Source: Burkholderiaceae bacterium
GTDB taxonomy: Bacteria > Pseudomonadota > Gammaproteobacteria > Burkholderiales > Burkholderiaceae_C
Length of the DNA stretch: 6,993 bases
Assembly: GCA_031276435.1 (NCBI GenBank)
Contig: JAISNB010000017.1
Location: 1 to 6,993 of the forward strand
Direction of reading: 5' to 3'
The translations under genes and the position numbers were made by a program. The stretch's first letter is position 1, and every line of letters begins with the position of its first letter. Shown here in pieces: positions 1 through 6,859 of the stretch. Below the pieces are notes generated by a model. That model was not told the DNA's origin. It did not search any database and saw only the letters and a list, made by a program, of their open reading frames with translations.

Positions 1-1
1 G

Positions 2-61
2 AAAAACAGCAACGCCACCAACTGGCAGGACGCCAGCGGCGACTGCCAGCCCAACACCTGA
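2..61 (+). CDS. 3' end of an unidentified forward gene (partial)
   Basis: The second forward frame is open from the window edge to a TGA at 59-61 and gives 19 residues ending NWQDASGDCQPNT. The codons are GC-rich at third positions like the neighbouring genes, and a GC hairpin with a short T-rich tail follows at 187-208, so this is plausibly the true C-terminus of a gene that starts outside the window. The Asn/Thr-rich tail with one late Cys resembles the ends of exported, disulfide-containing proteins such as type IV pilin-like proteins, but that is a weak impression from 19 residues. The identity is unknown. Confidence 0.45.
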   Translation, partial: KNSNATNWQDASGDCQPNT

Positions 62-141
62 TTAAAAGCGGCCAGCAAAACAGAACCAGAACAAGCGAGC
101 AAACGCAGACAACGCAGCAGCAAGCCAGAAAAAGCAGGGCG

Positions 142-174
142 AATCTGTCTGCATTGTGCCGCCGCATACAGATT
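142..174. other. Imperfect inverted repeat in a convergent intergenic region
   Basis: AATCTGT (142-148) pairs with ACAGATT (168-174), and TGC/GCA inside it extend the stem after one mismatch. A short T run follows on the forward strand (180-183) and an A run precedes it (129-133), so it could end transcripts on either strand, but both tracts are several bases from the stem. It may be an accessory terminator or chance. Confidence 0.25.
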
Positions 175-186
175 GAAGGTTTTGCC

Positions 187-208
187 AGCGCGCGCCGCGC
201 GCTTCTTT
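187..208 (+). terminator. Candidate intrinsic terminator of the forward gene ending at 61
   Basis: AGCGCGC (187-193) and GCGCGCT (197-203) form a perfect 7-bp, almost all-GC stem around a GCC loop. TCTTT follows directly. The T tract is short, and the site lies about 125 bases past the stop codon, so the call is moderate. It is placed before the opposing terminator, as expected between convergent genes. Confidence 0.4.
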
Positions 209-223
209 GCCAAAGCAGCCGCC

Positions 224-254
224 AAAAACAATTGGCCTTTGTGAAGGCCGATTG
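224..254 (-). terminator. Intrinsic terminator of the prlC-glutaredoxin unit
   Basis: On the reverse strand an 11-bp stem (forward positions 229-239 with 244-254, one G-T wobble) closes a 4-base CACA loop, with a GGCCTT/AAGGCC core. Five T residues follow immediately (forward A run at 224-228). It begins 41 bases beyond the glutaredoxin stop codon. Strong stem, small loop and adjacent T tract make this the clearest terminator in the window. Confidence 0.75.
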
Positions 255-294
255 CATTTCAGGCTGCGTCTCAAAAGAGCGCGGTTTGTGGTGG

Positions 295-981
295 TTAGAA
301 GAGGATGCCTGCCGGGTTGTCGGGTGTGACGCGCTGCGGGGCGACAGGCGCGCCGGTTGCTGGCGGTGGCGCGTCGGCGTTGTTGCTGGTTGTTGCGGGC
401 TGCGGGGCAACGGGTGTGGCGGGTGCGGGGGCCAGTGGCGCGGGGGGTGGGCGGCGGTAGCTGGCGGGCAGTTGCGATGTTTTGGGGTAGCCCGCGGCGT
501 CCAGGTATTGGCTCCATTCGGCGTCGTTGTAGCCATTGAGGCGCTGGCCGCCGATGGTGAGGGCGGGCAGTTGGTTGTTGCCGGTCAGGCGGGTGAAGGC
601 GGCGATGTCGTTGTTGGTGGTGACGGTTTTCTCGGTGAACGGGATGCCGCGGTTGCTGAGCAGGTTGCGGCCCGAGGTGCAGGGTACGCAGTCGTCGCTG
701 GTGTAGAGGGTGACGGGGTATCGCTGCGCGATTTGGGCGAGCGCGTAGGGCAGGGCGCTGCCAGAGGTTGTGCTGGCATTGGCGCCGCTGGTGGCGGTGC
801 GCGGCGCGCCCGTGGTGGCGGCGGCGGGGACGGGCTGGTCGGTGAAGACGGTGCTGCCGTCCGGGCCTGTGGCGCGGTAGATTTGTGCCTGGGCGGCGGT
901 GGCTATCAGAAATGCCAGCAGGGCGGCGCTGCTGGCGCTGACGCGCGGCAAGTGGGGGCGGCGGTGAGGGTGCAGGAACAT
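295..981 (-). CDS. Exported DUF4124-glutaredoxin family protein
   Basis: A 228-residue protein with a predicted role in thiol-disulfide exchange in the cell envelope. Residues 1-32 form a Sec-type signal peptide: a basic N-terminus, the hydrophobic core AALLAFLIATAA, and probable cleavage after AQA. Residues 33-52 (QIYRATGPDGSTVFTDQPVP) match the start of the DUF4124 family. Residues 89-165 are a glutaredoxin fold: a beta strand leading into YTSDDCVPC, with Cys98 and Cys101 as the CxxC pair, a Leu-Pro-Ala at 138-140 supplying the usual cis-Pro, and a Gly-Gly at 144-145. The tail from about 176 is Pro/Ala-rich with two PVAPQ copies and no recognised domain. The start is supported by AGGGAG seven bases upstream (forward 989-994). 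It lies 86 bases after prlC on the same strand and is probably co-transcribed. The physiological partner is unknown; the exported location is inferred from the signal peptide. Confidence 0.87.
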   Translation of the reverse strand: MFLHPHRRPHLPRVSASSAALLAFLIATAAQAQIYRATGPDGSTVFTDQPVPAAATTGAPRTATSGANASTTSGSALPYALAQIAQRYPVTLYTSDDCVPCTSGRNLLSNRGIPFTEKTVTTNNDIAAFTRLTGNNQLPALTIGGQRLNGYNDAEWSQYLDAAGYPKTSQLPASYRRPPPAPLAPAPATPVAPQPATTSNNADAPPPATGAPVAPQRVTPDNPAGILF

Positions 982-1067
982 GTCAAATCTCCCTTATGAA
1001 TGAGAAGCAACGGATTTTGAACGGGTTTGCGGCCAGGGCGCGGGCGGGCAGGGCGGCGGCGGGGCCA

Positions 1068-3149
1068 TCATGCCATGCCTTGGTGGCGCAACAGGGCGTC
1101 CAGGCTGGGGGCGCGACCGCGAAACGCCTTGAACGATTCGAGCGCCGGGCGGCTGCCGCCGGTTTCCAGGATTTCCCGCCGGTATTTTCGCCCGGTTTCG
1201 ACGTTGGGTAAACCGCTGGCGGTTGCGGTTTCTTCAAAGGCGGCGTAGGCGTCGGCGCTGAGGACTTCGGCCCATTTGTAGGCGTAGTAGCCTGCCGCGT
1301 AGCCGCCAGCGAAGATGTGGCTGAAGGTTTGCGCGGGGCGCGCGAAGGGGGCGGGGTCGATGACGGCGACTTCGGCGCGCACGGCTTCAAGTACGGTTTG
1401 AAAGTGCGGTGGCATTGGCGCCGGGGCTTGCCCGTCGTCGCTGGTGGTGTTGGGGGTGGTGTGCAGCAGCATGTCGAAGAGGGCGAATTCGATTTGCCGC
1501 ATGGTTTGCATGCCAGCCTGGAAGTTTCTGGCGGCCAGCATTTTGTCGAACAGGGCGCGCGGCAGGGGGGCGCCGGTGTCGATGTGGGCGGTCATGTGCT
1601 GGAGCGCGCTCCATTGCCAACAGAAGTTTTCCATGAACTGGCTGGGCAGTTCGACGGCGTCCCATTCCACGCCGTTGATGCCGGAGACGTCGCGCTCGCC
1701 AACTTGCGTGAGCAGGTGGTGCAGGCCGTGGCCGAATTCGTGGAACAGGGTGATGACGTCGTCGTGCGTGAGCAGTGGCGGTTTGCCGTCGATGCCTTCG
1801 GCAAAGTTGCAGACCAGGTGCGCGACGGGGGTTTGGAGCTGGCCGGTGTCAGGCCGCAGCCAGCGCGCGCGCGCGTCGTCCATCCAGGCGCCGCCGCGTT
1901 TGCCGACCCGGGCGGCACAGTCCAGGTAGAACTGCCCGATGTGTTGCGCGCCGCGCTCGATGCGGTAGAACTCGACGCCCGGGTGCCAGACGGGGGCGCT
2001 GTCGCGGTGGATGCTGACTTCAAAAAGTGTTTCGACGATTTTGAACAGGCCCGCCAGTACTTTGGGCGCCCGGAAGTACTGCTTGACTTCTTGTTCGCTG
2101 AAGGCGTAGCGCGCCTGTTTGAGTTTTTCGCTGATGTAGGGCCAGTCCCAGGGTTGCGGATCGGGCAGCGCCAGGTGTTCGGCGGCAAAGGCGCGCAGAT
2201 CGGCCACATCGCGCTGGGCAAAGGGCTTGGCTTTGGCGGCCAGATCGCGCAGGAAGCGCAAGACTTGCTCGGGCGATTCGGCCATTTTGGGGATGATGGA
2301 CAGCGCGCCAAAGTTGGGCAGGCCCAGCAGTTGGGCTTCTTCTTGTCGCAGGGCCAGTATCTCTTGGATGAGCGGCGCGTTGTCGAATTTGCGGGCCGCC
2401 GCCTCGCCCGCGGCCTGGTCGCTGGCGCGAGTGGCCCAGGCGCGGTACAGGCGCTCGCGCAGGGCGCGGTTGGTGCCCCATTGCATGACGGGCAGGTAGC
2501 TTGGCAGTTTGAGTGTGATTTTGTAGCTGCCGTCGTTTTTGCCGTCGGCCTGGGCGGCGGCGCGCGCGGCGGCCAGCGCGTCGGCAGGCACGCCATCCAT
2601 TTCGGCGGCGCTGGCGTAGAGGGCGAAGGCGTCGGTGGCATCGAGCACGTTTTCGCTGAATTTCTGGCTCAGCTCGGCCTGCCGTTCCTGAATGGCGGCA
2701 AAACGCTGTTTGGCCGCGCCTTGCAGTTCGGCGCCGCCAAGCACAAAGTTGCGCATGGCGTGGGTGTGGGCTTGTCGCTGCTCGGCGTTGAGGGTGGCCG
2801 CATCAATGGCCTTGTATTTGGCGTACAGCGCTGCGCTGGATGCCAGGCGCGTCCAGAATTCGGTCACGCGCGGCAGGGCGGCGTTGTAGGCGGCGCGCAA
2901 CTCAGCCGTATCAGCAACGGCGTTGAGGTGGCTGACGCTGCCCCAGGCGCGGCCCAGGCGCTCGGTGGCCACATCCAGCGTGCCAGCCAGTGCGCCCCAT
3001 TCGGCGGGAAAGTCTGGCTGGCTGACTTGCCGCAGCGCGGCATCGGCATCGGCCAGCAGCTTGTCCATGGCGGGCGCAATGTGCTCCGGGCGGATTTGGT
3101 CAAACAGGGGAAGATCGGAAAAATCGAGCAAGGGATTGTTGGCAGTCAT
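1068..3149 (-). CDS. prlC: Oligopeptidase A, M3 family zinc metallopeptidase
   Basis: A 693-residue cytoplasmic peptidase, close to the 680 residues of E. coli PrlC/OpdA, which degrades short peptides including cleaved signal peptides. The catalytic zinc site is plain: HEFGH at 470-474 (His470 and His474 ligands, Glu471 catalytic), with Glu500 in VELPSQFMENF as third ligand, matching the thimet oligopeptidase arrangement. The segment GYAAGYYAYKW at 616-626 carries the Tyr residues that line the substrate site in M3 enzymes. No signal peptide or membrane segment is seen. The frame stays open upstream to an ATG at 3314, but those extra residues are Arg/Ala-rich and unlike the family. The ATG at 3149 gives MTANNPLLDFSDLPLFDQI, the normal family N-terminus; an ATG three codons upstream (3158) is possible. 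No strong Shine-Dalgarno is visible at either. It diverges from ynfA, with a shared 164-base intergenic region. Confidence 0.95.
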   Translation of the reverse strand: MTANNPLLDFSDLPLFDQIRPEHIAPAMDKLLADADAALRQVSQPDFPAEWGALAGTLDVATERLGRAWGSVSHLNAVADTAELRAAYNAALPRVTEFWTRLASSAALYAKYKAIDAATLNAEQRQAHTHAMRNFVLGGAELQGAAKQRFAAIQERQAELSQKFSENVLDATDAFALYASAAEMDGVPADALAAARAAAQADGKNDGSYKITLKLPSYLPVMQWGTNRALRERLYRAWATRASDQAAGEAAARKFDNAPLIQEILALRQEEAQLLGLPNFGALSIIPKMAESPEQVLRFLRDLAAKAKPFAQRDVADLRAFAAEHLALPDPQPWDWPYISEKLKQARYAFSEQEVKQYFRAPKVLAGLFKIVETLFEVSIHRDSAPVWHPGVEFYRIERGAQHIGQFYLDCAARVGKRGGAWMDDARARWLRPDTGQLQTPVAHLVCNFAEGIDGKPPLLTHDDVITLFHEFGHGLHHLLTQVGERDVSGINGVEWDAVELPSQFMENFCWQWSALQHMTAHIDTGAPLPRALFDKMLAARNFQAGMQTMRQIEFALFDMLLHTTPNTTSDDGQAPAPMPPHFQTVLEAVRAEVAVIDPAPFARPAQTFSHIFAGGYAAGYYAYKWAEVLSADAYAAFEETATASGLPNVETGRKYRREILETGGSRPALESFKAFRGRAPSLDALLRHQGMA

Positions 3150-3250
3150 TGGCCGCATTGTGCGACAAGTCCGGCGGCCCGTGGGCGCGGCGCGCGCCAA
3201 AGACACTGGCCGCCGCGACTTGACACTATCATGATCGACCGGGCGCGTTG

Positions 3251-3282
3251 CCGCGCGATGCGCTCGCGCGGGCCATGCCCGC
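3251..3282 (+). promoter_or_regulatory. Two overlapping hairpins in the ynfA leader
   Basis: CCGCGCGA (3251-3258) pairs with TCGCGCGG (3264-3271) as an 8-bp stem with a TGCGC loop. GCGGGC (3268-3273) pairs with GCCCGC (3277-3282) around CAT. The two share bases 3268-3271 and so cannot form together. They sit 32 bases before the ynfA start codon. Such pairs can be chance in GC-rich DNA. No -10/-35 pair good enough to annotate was found in 3150-3313. Confidence 0.2.
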
Positions 3283-3313
3283 CTGCCTGGACGAATGATG
3301 AGGATGCTTTGCA

Positions 3314-3649
3314 ATGGAACTGGTGCGCACGGCCTTGCTGTTCATGCTGACGGCGGCGGCGGAAATCGTGGGCTGTTATTTGCCCTATCTGTGGCTCAGG
3401 CAGGGGCGCAGCGCGTGGCTGCTGGCGCCCGCGGCCATCAGCCTGGCGCTGTTTGCGTGGCTGCTGTCTTTGCACCCCACGGCCAGCGGGCGCGTGTACG
3501 CGGCCTATGGCGGGGTTTACATCTGCATGGCTATGGGCTGGCTGTGGCTGGTCGATGGCGTGCGGCCCACCGCCTGGGACGTGGCGGGCGGCCTGGCAGC
3601 GCTGGCGGGCATGTTCATCATCATGGCTGGCCCGCGCGGCGCGGCTTGA
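3314..3649 (+). CDS. ynfA: YnfA family (UPF0060) inner-membrane protein
   Basis: A 111-residue protein, matching the usual size of about 108. Four hydrophobic segments lie near residues 4-24, 34-53, 60-80 and 88-107. Family hallmarks visible are AAEIVGCYLPYLWLR at 15-29, with a membrane Glu17 in the first helix, GRVYAAYGGVYI at 59-70, and DGVRPTAWDVAGG at 81-93. YnfA proteins resemble small multidrug resistance transporters in size and topology, and the Shigella homologue has been reported as an efflux transporter; the substrate here is unknown. An AGGAT at 3301-3305 lies eight bases before the ATG. The phosphatase gene follows after 22 bases on the same strand with its own ribosome site, so the two are probably one transcript. 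The gene diverges from prlC. Confidence 0.92.
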   Translation: MELVRTALLFMLTAAAEIVGCYLPYLWLRQGRSAWLLAPAAISLALFAWLLSLHPTASGRVYAAYGGVYICMAMGWLWLVDGVRPTAWDVAGGLAALAGMFIIMAGPRGAA

Positions 3650-3671
3650 CCCAGGCAAGGAGCAAAAAACA

Positions 3672-4754
3672 ATGTGTCAACAAAATGGCCGTTTGCGGGG
3701 TGGATTGGGGATTTTGTGCCTCTTGATCTGCATGCTGCTGCCCCATCCGTTGCGGGCGGAGGCGCAAGATGCGCAAGGCACGCTGGATGCCGATGAATCG
3801 GTGCTGTTCTTCCCGGCCATCGGCTGGGCGCAAGGCGATGGCGCGATCATGGTCAACGTCGATGCTTGGGTCTTTCAGCAAGAGCGGCAGCGCGTTCTGG
3901 ATTTTGCGCTGGCCGCGTACCTGGACATCGATTACGACAAGCTCCCGCCAGAGCGCCGGGCGCTGCTTGAGCAGCGGGTGCGGTATTTCCATGTTGATTC
4001 CGAGCGCAACGAAACCATTCACGTGCGCATTGGAAGCGAGGTATTGACCTTGCCCAAAACCAATCCTTCCGGACGCGCGCACGGCGCATTTTTGGTCAAA
4101 CGCGATCTGGCACAGTGGCGCGCCGATGGCGTTGGCCGCGTTGTCTACACACTGCAAGCGCCCGGCCATGCCCTGCACGGGCAAACGGGCCATGCGTGGA
4201 TTTTGCCGGAAGAGGGCATTTTCGTCGTCAGTGACATTGACGACACCATCAAACACTCCAGCGTCCTCGACCGCAAAGCCTTGCTGCGCAACACCTTTCT
4301 GGAACCGTTTCAGGCAGTGCCGGGCATGGCAGCGTGGTATCGGGAAATGGCCGCTGGCGATGCGCAGGTCTTTTTCCATTATCTTTCCGCCTCGCCACTG
4401 GCACTGCATCCGGCGCTGTCTGGTTTTCTGGCAGAAAACGGGTTTCCGCAAGGCAGGTTGCACCTGCGAGAATCCACGTCCTGGCGCACCTTGTACGCCG
4501 ACGCAAAAGGAAACACGGCGCACAAAACAAGCGTTCTGGAGCGTCTGGCGGAGAAATTCCCAAAACGCAAATTCATCCTGATCGGCGACTCAGGCGAACG
4601 CGACCCGGAGATTTACGCCGATTTCACCCGCAAGCATCCCGAACGAGTCCTCGCCATTCACATCCGCAACGTCACCGGCGAGGACAAAACCGCGCCACGC
4701 TATCAAGCCACCTTCACCGGAATCGCGCCGGAGCAGTGGCGGATACGGGATTGA
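3672..4754 (+). CDS. Exported App1/DUF2183-type putative phosphatidate phosphatase
   Basis: A 360-residue protein whose C-terminal half matches the App1 catalytic domain (DUF2183), named for the yeast Mg-dependent phosphatidate phosphatase App1. HAD-type motifs can be read in order: SDIDDTIK, with the nucleophile Asp188 and the acid Asp190 of DxDxT; YLSASP with Ser239; Lys285 in AHKTSVLERL; and GDSGERDPEIY with Asp306. Residues 1-29 look like a Sec signal peptide (basic start, LGILCLLICMLLP core, probable cleavage after LRA). No proper lipobox is present, so a lipoprotein is unlikely. Residues 30-180 are a family-typical N-terminal part without recognised catalytic motifs. The predicted reaction is phosphatidate to diacylglycerol, in the periplasm if export holds; activity and substrate are inferred. 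The start at 3672 is fixed by AAGGAG at 3657-3662, nine bases upstream; the frame is open further 5' but that part overlaps ynfA. Confidence 0.88.
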   Translation: MCQQNGRLRGGLGILCLLICMLLPHPLRAEAQDAQGTLDADESVLFFPAIGWAQGDGAIMVNVDAWVFQQERQRVLDFALAAYLDIDYDKLPPERRALLEQRVRYFHVDSERNETIHVRIGSEVLTLPKTNPSGRAHGAFLVKRDLAQWRADGVGRVVYTLQAPGHALHGQTGHAWILPEEGIFVVSDIDDTIKHSSVLDRKALLRNTFLEPFQAVPGMAAWYREMAAGDAQVFFHYLSASPLALHPALSGFLAENGFPQGRLHLRESTSWRTLYADAKGNTAHKTSVLERLAEKFPKRKFILIGDSGERDPEIYADFTRKHPERVLAIHIRNVTGEDKTAPRYQATFTGIAPEQWRIRD

Positions 4755-4854
4755 TGGTGGATGGTGGCGGCGTGGATGATGAAAGAGCGGCCTTGCATGT
4801 GCACACCGGGATCGACGCCGCGACTTTGAACGGACGACGCAAGGGGAATGCAGA

Positions 4855-4863
4855 TGTTACAAT
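4855..4863 (+). promoter_or_regulatory. Candidate extended -10 promoter for the DUF4209 gene
   Basis: TGTTACAAT contains TACAAT, five of six matches to TATAAT, preceded by the TGn extension. No good -35 lies 16-18 bases upstream, as expected for extended -10 promoters. Transcription from here would leave a leader of about 140 bases before the start at 5009. The site falls where the DNA changes from GC-rich to AT-richer, so it fits a gene that brought its own promoter. A second weaker -10-like TAGAAT lies at 4968-4973. Confidence 0.3.
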
Positions 4864-4973
4864 AGGTTAAAACGCGCTCGACTACATCTTGCGGATGGCA
4901 TTTATGGTAGGGTGCAAGGGCACATGTGGAAGGAAAGTGCCATAACACCACCACAGTGATTGAACAGTAGAAT

Positions 4974-5002
4974 GCACGATGCCGTGCTGTCAGTTCAAGG
5001 AG
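4974..5002 (+). promoter_or_regulatory. Ribosome site and upstream hairpin of the DUF4209 gene
   Basis: AAGGAG at 4997-5002 lies six bases before the ATG at 5009 and decides the start. Ten bases upstream of it a 5-bp stem GCACG (4974-4978) / CGTGC (4983-4987) encloses the loop ATGC. That loop contains an in-frame ATG (4979) with no ribosome site of its own. The hairpin could influence initiation but may be incidental. Confidence 0.55.
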
Positions 5003-5008
5003 AAACAA

Positions 5009-6859
5009 ATGAGCAACCATCGCTATCCCTCTGATCTCGTTGTTACGCCACAAGACTTTGCCGAGAGTGGATGGAAAGAAGTTTTGGAACAAGCGCCTCG
5101 CAAGGGTTATTCCGTGATGCAGCAACCTTTGTTTGATGCTGAAAGAAAAGCCATTGAAGAAGATCGGCAAGCTCAGGGCAAAGTATTCTGGCTGCTTGCC
5201 AATGCCTGCTCAATGAGGCTCGTGCCAAAGAGCCACAACGAGCCATTCAAGCCTGCTGTTTGGATAATGGGAGGAAAGCGCTCCGCCATCCCTGATGATT
5301 TTTCTGATTCGGATATAGCGTTCTTTGCTCAGATTGTTGATATGGTCGACGATCATTGGTTGAAGGCACGTCTGGCTGACCTTGTATGGCTCAAGCAGAA
5401 GCCTCGAAATGATGTGGGGTTCGCCCTGGCTGCTATCGATGCCTACCGATCCATCCCGCTGGATAAGATGACTTGGGTTTATGGTGGGCGTGAGTGTTGG
5501 GCGCGTGCGCTTGTTCTGACCCGGATGCTCAAGAAGGGCGCCGGTGAGCGTCTTCAAGAGATGGAGACAGAAATACTCAAAGCATTCAGCACTACAACCA
5601 AAGAAGATGACCCTCTCGGACTTGCGGAACTTCTCAAAACGCAAAGTCTTGGTCGAAGTCATGCGGCAACAGTGGCGCAGAAGCTCGAAACTTTGGCTCA
5701 TGAATTTAGCAATGGCGGCGATTATCGAGTCTGTAGCTTTTTTTCGGCATCAGTCGATTGGTACGAGATGTCAGGAGATAAAGCAAAAGCGGCAGAAATG
5801 ACCGTTGCTGAAGCCGAAAGTTGGGTCAGTGTAGCAAAATGCCATAAAAGTTATGGTGTCGCTGCCAATTGTTACGAGAAAGCCATTCAGATTTATAGGA
5901 GCATTCCTCGACCTGAGCGAGCCAAACATAAGGTAGATGAGCGTATTGCAGAGTTGCACAAATGCTTGAGCGAAGCTGGTAAAAATTCACTTGATGAGTT
6001 GAGGCGAGTTAAGACTTCTGCCATTGACATCAGGGAATGGGAAGATTGCGCAAGCAAATCCGTTATGGGGAAACCCGTTCATGAAGCGATGTACTCATTC
6101 GTAAACATCCATGAAGGCGCGAAAGTAGACCAGATTCGAACATCAGCAAAAGAATGCCTAGAGCAAAGTATTTCCCGCAACATCTGCGATAGTACTTATC
6201 GATCCCGTGATGGTCGCGTCATCGCCAAGCGCCCCGCTGCTGGATTCTCTGAAAATGAATCTTCGGAGAATTCGGCACTGTGGGCGAAGATGGTTGAAGA
6301 CTATCAAATATTTGTCGACCTTGTCGTCCGAGGTTACATCTTGCCTGCCCATGAAATTCTGCTTCAAGAACATCGCCTTCAGGAAAAAGACTTTATCGGT
6401 TTGGCTCAACAGTCTCCCATCGTTCCCATTGGGAGAGCACATCTGTTTGGTAAAGCACTTTACGCAGGCTATGACCGCGATTTCATCGTCGCCATACACC
6501 TGCTATCTCCTCAAATCGAGCACATGGTTCGATTCCATTTAAACAATGCTGGCGTAAAAACAACCAATAGCGATAATAACGGTATCGAGAACGAAAACGG
6601 CCTTAGTACCCTGATGGATAAGCCGGAAGTCGAAAAAATATTTGGGCCTGATTTAGCCTTCGAGATAAAAGCCTTATTTTGCGATGCCTTTGGGCCTAAC
6701 TTGCGCAACGAGCTGGCGCATGGATTGCTGGCTGATAATGAATTTCAATTGCCCTGTATTTATGCCTGGTGGCTTGGGCTGAGACTTGTGGTCAACACGT
6801 TCTGGAACGCTGCGCGAATGGCGCAACAAAGTAACGATCAGGAAAATGCCCACGATTGA
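5009..6859 (+). CDS. DUF4209 domain protein with HEPN-like RNxxxHG motif
   Basis: A 616-residue, largely helical, apparently soluble protein without signal peptide or membrane segment. The C-terminal domain (about 490-600) has the DUF4209 pattern: AIHLLSPQIEHMVR at 495-508, a variable polar loop, then NLRNELAHGL with Arg566, Asn567 and His571. Pfam describes DUF4209 by a conserved RNxxxHG, and the spacing also fits the Rx4-6H motif of HEPN ribonucleases. Residues about 240-330, with YGVAANCYEKAIQIYRSI, look like TPR-type helical pairs. Residues 1-200 I do not recognise; they may match DUF7380, which I recall accompanying DUF4209. Sampled lines run 40-60% GC against over 60% in prlC, with many A/T-ending codons, suggesting horizontal acquisition. 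It stands alone in its orientation, after a 254-base leader and 25 bases before a convergent gene. RNA cleavage and a defence or stress role are inferences; substrate and trigger are unknown. Confidence 0.85.
   Translation: MSNHRYPSDLVVTPQDFAESGWKEVLEQAPRKGYSVMQQPLFDAERKAIEEDRQAQGKVFWLLANACSMRLVPKSHNEPFKPAVWIMGGKRSAIPDDFSDSDIAFFAQIVDMVDDHWLKARLADLVWLKQKPRNDVGFALAAIDAYRSIPLDKMTWVYGGRECWARALVLTRMLKKGAGERLQEMETEILKAFSTTTKEDDPLGLAELLKTQSLGRSHAATVAQKLETLAHEFSNGGDYRVCSFFSASVDWYEMSGDKAKAAEMTVAEAESWVSVAKCHKSYGVAANCYEKAIQIYRSIPRPERAKHKVDERIAELHKCLSEAGKNSLDELRRVKTSAIDIREWEDCASKSVMGKPVHEAMYSFVNIHEGAKVDQIRTSAKECLEQSISRNICDSTYRSRDGRVIAKRPAAGFSENESSENSALWAKMVEDYQIFVDLVVRGYILPAHEILLQEHRLQEKDFIGLAQQSPIVPIGRAHLFGKALYAGYDRDFIVAIHLLSPQIEHMVRFHLNNAGVKTTNSDNNGIENENGLSTLMDKPEVEKIFGPDLAFEIKALFCDAFGPNLRNELAHGLLADNEFQLPCIYAWWLGLRLVVNTFWNAARMAQQSNDQENAHD

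Noticed and set aside
154..999. 281-codon forward open frame
   Set aside because: Antisense to the glutaredoxin gene; the product is a Gly/Ala/Val-rich low-complexity string with no domain, starts at TTG, and crosses the intergenic terminators.
3220..3232. Perfect -35 TTGACA (3220-3225) and -10-like TATCAT (3227-3232)
   Set aside because: They are adjacent rather than 16-18 bases apart. The sequence 17 bases after TTGACA is GC-rich with no -10, and no good -35 precedes TATCAT. Real promoters for ynfA and prlC probably lie in this gap but cannot be placed.
3150..3314. N-terminal extension of prlC to the ATG at 3314
   Set aside because: The extra 55 residues are Arg/Ala-rich, unlike oligopeptidase A, and would fill the whole divergent promoter region.
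1317..3350. 677-codon forward open frame
   Set aside because: It lies antisense to prlC, which has an intact zinc site and family length. Long antisense frames are common in GC-rich DNA; the translation is Gly/Val/Ala-rich with no recognisable domain and no ribosome site.
3621..4523. 300-codon reverse open frame
   Set aside because: Antisense to the phosphatase gene, whose signal peptide, ribosome site and HAD motifs mark the forward strand as coding.
4895..4945. 16-residue leader peptide upstream of the DUF4209 gene
   Set aside because: There is an ATG and a TAA but no Shine-Dalgarno, no run of regulatory codons and no attenuator-like hairpin with a T tract after it.
4703..5170. 155-codon reverse open frame spanning the DUF4209 leader
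   Set aside because: It overlaps the ends of two well-supported forward genes, has no ribosome site, and its translation shows no family pattern. A short piece over 4755-4850 is kept only as a possible remnant.
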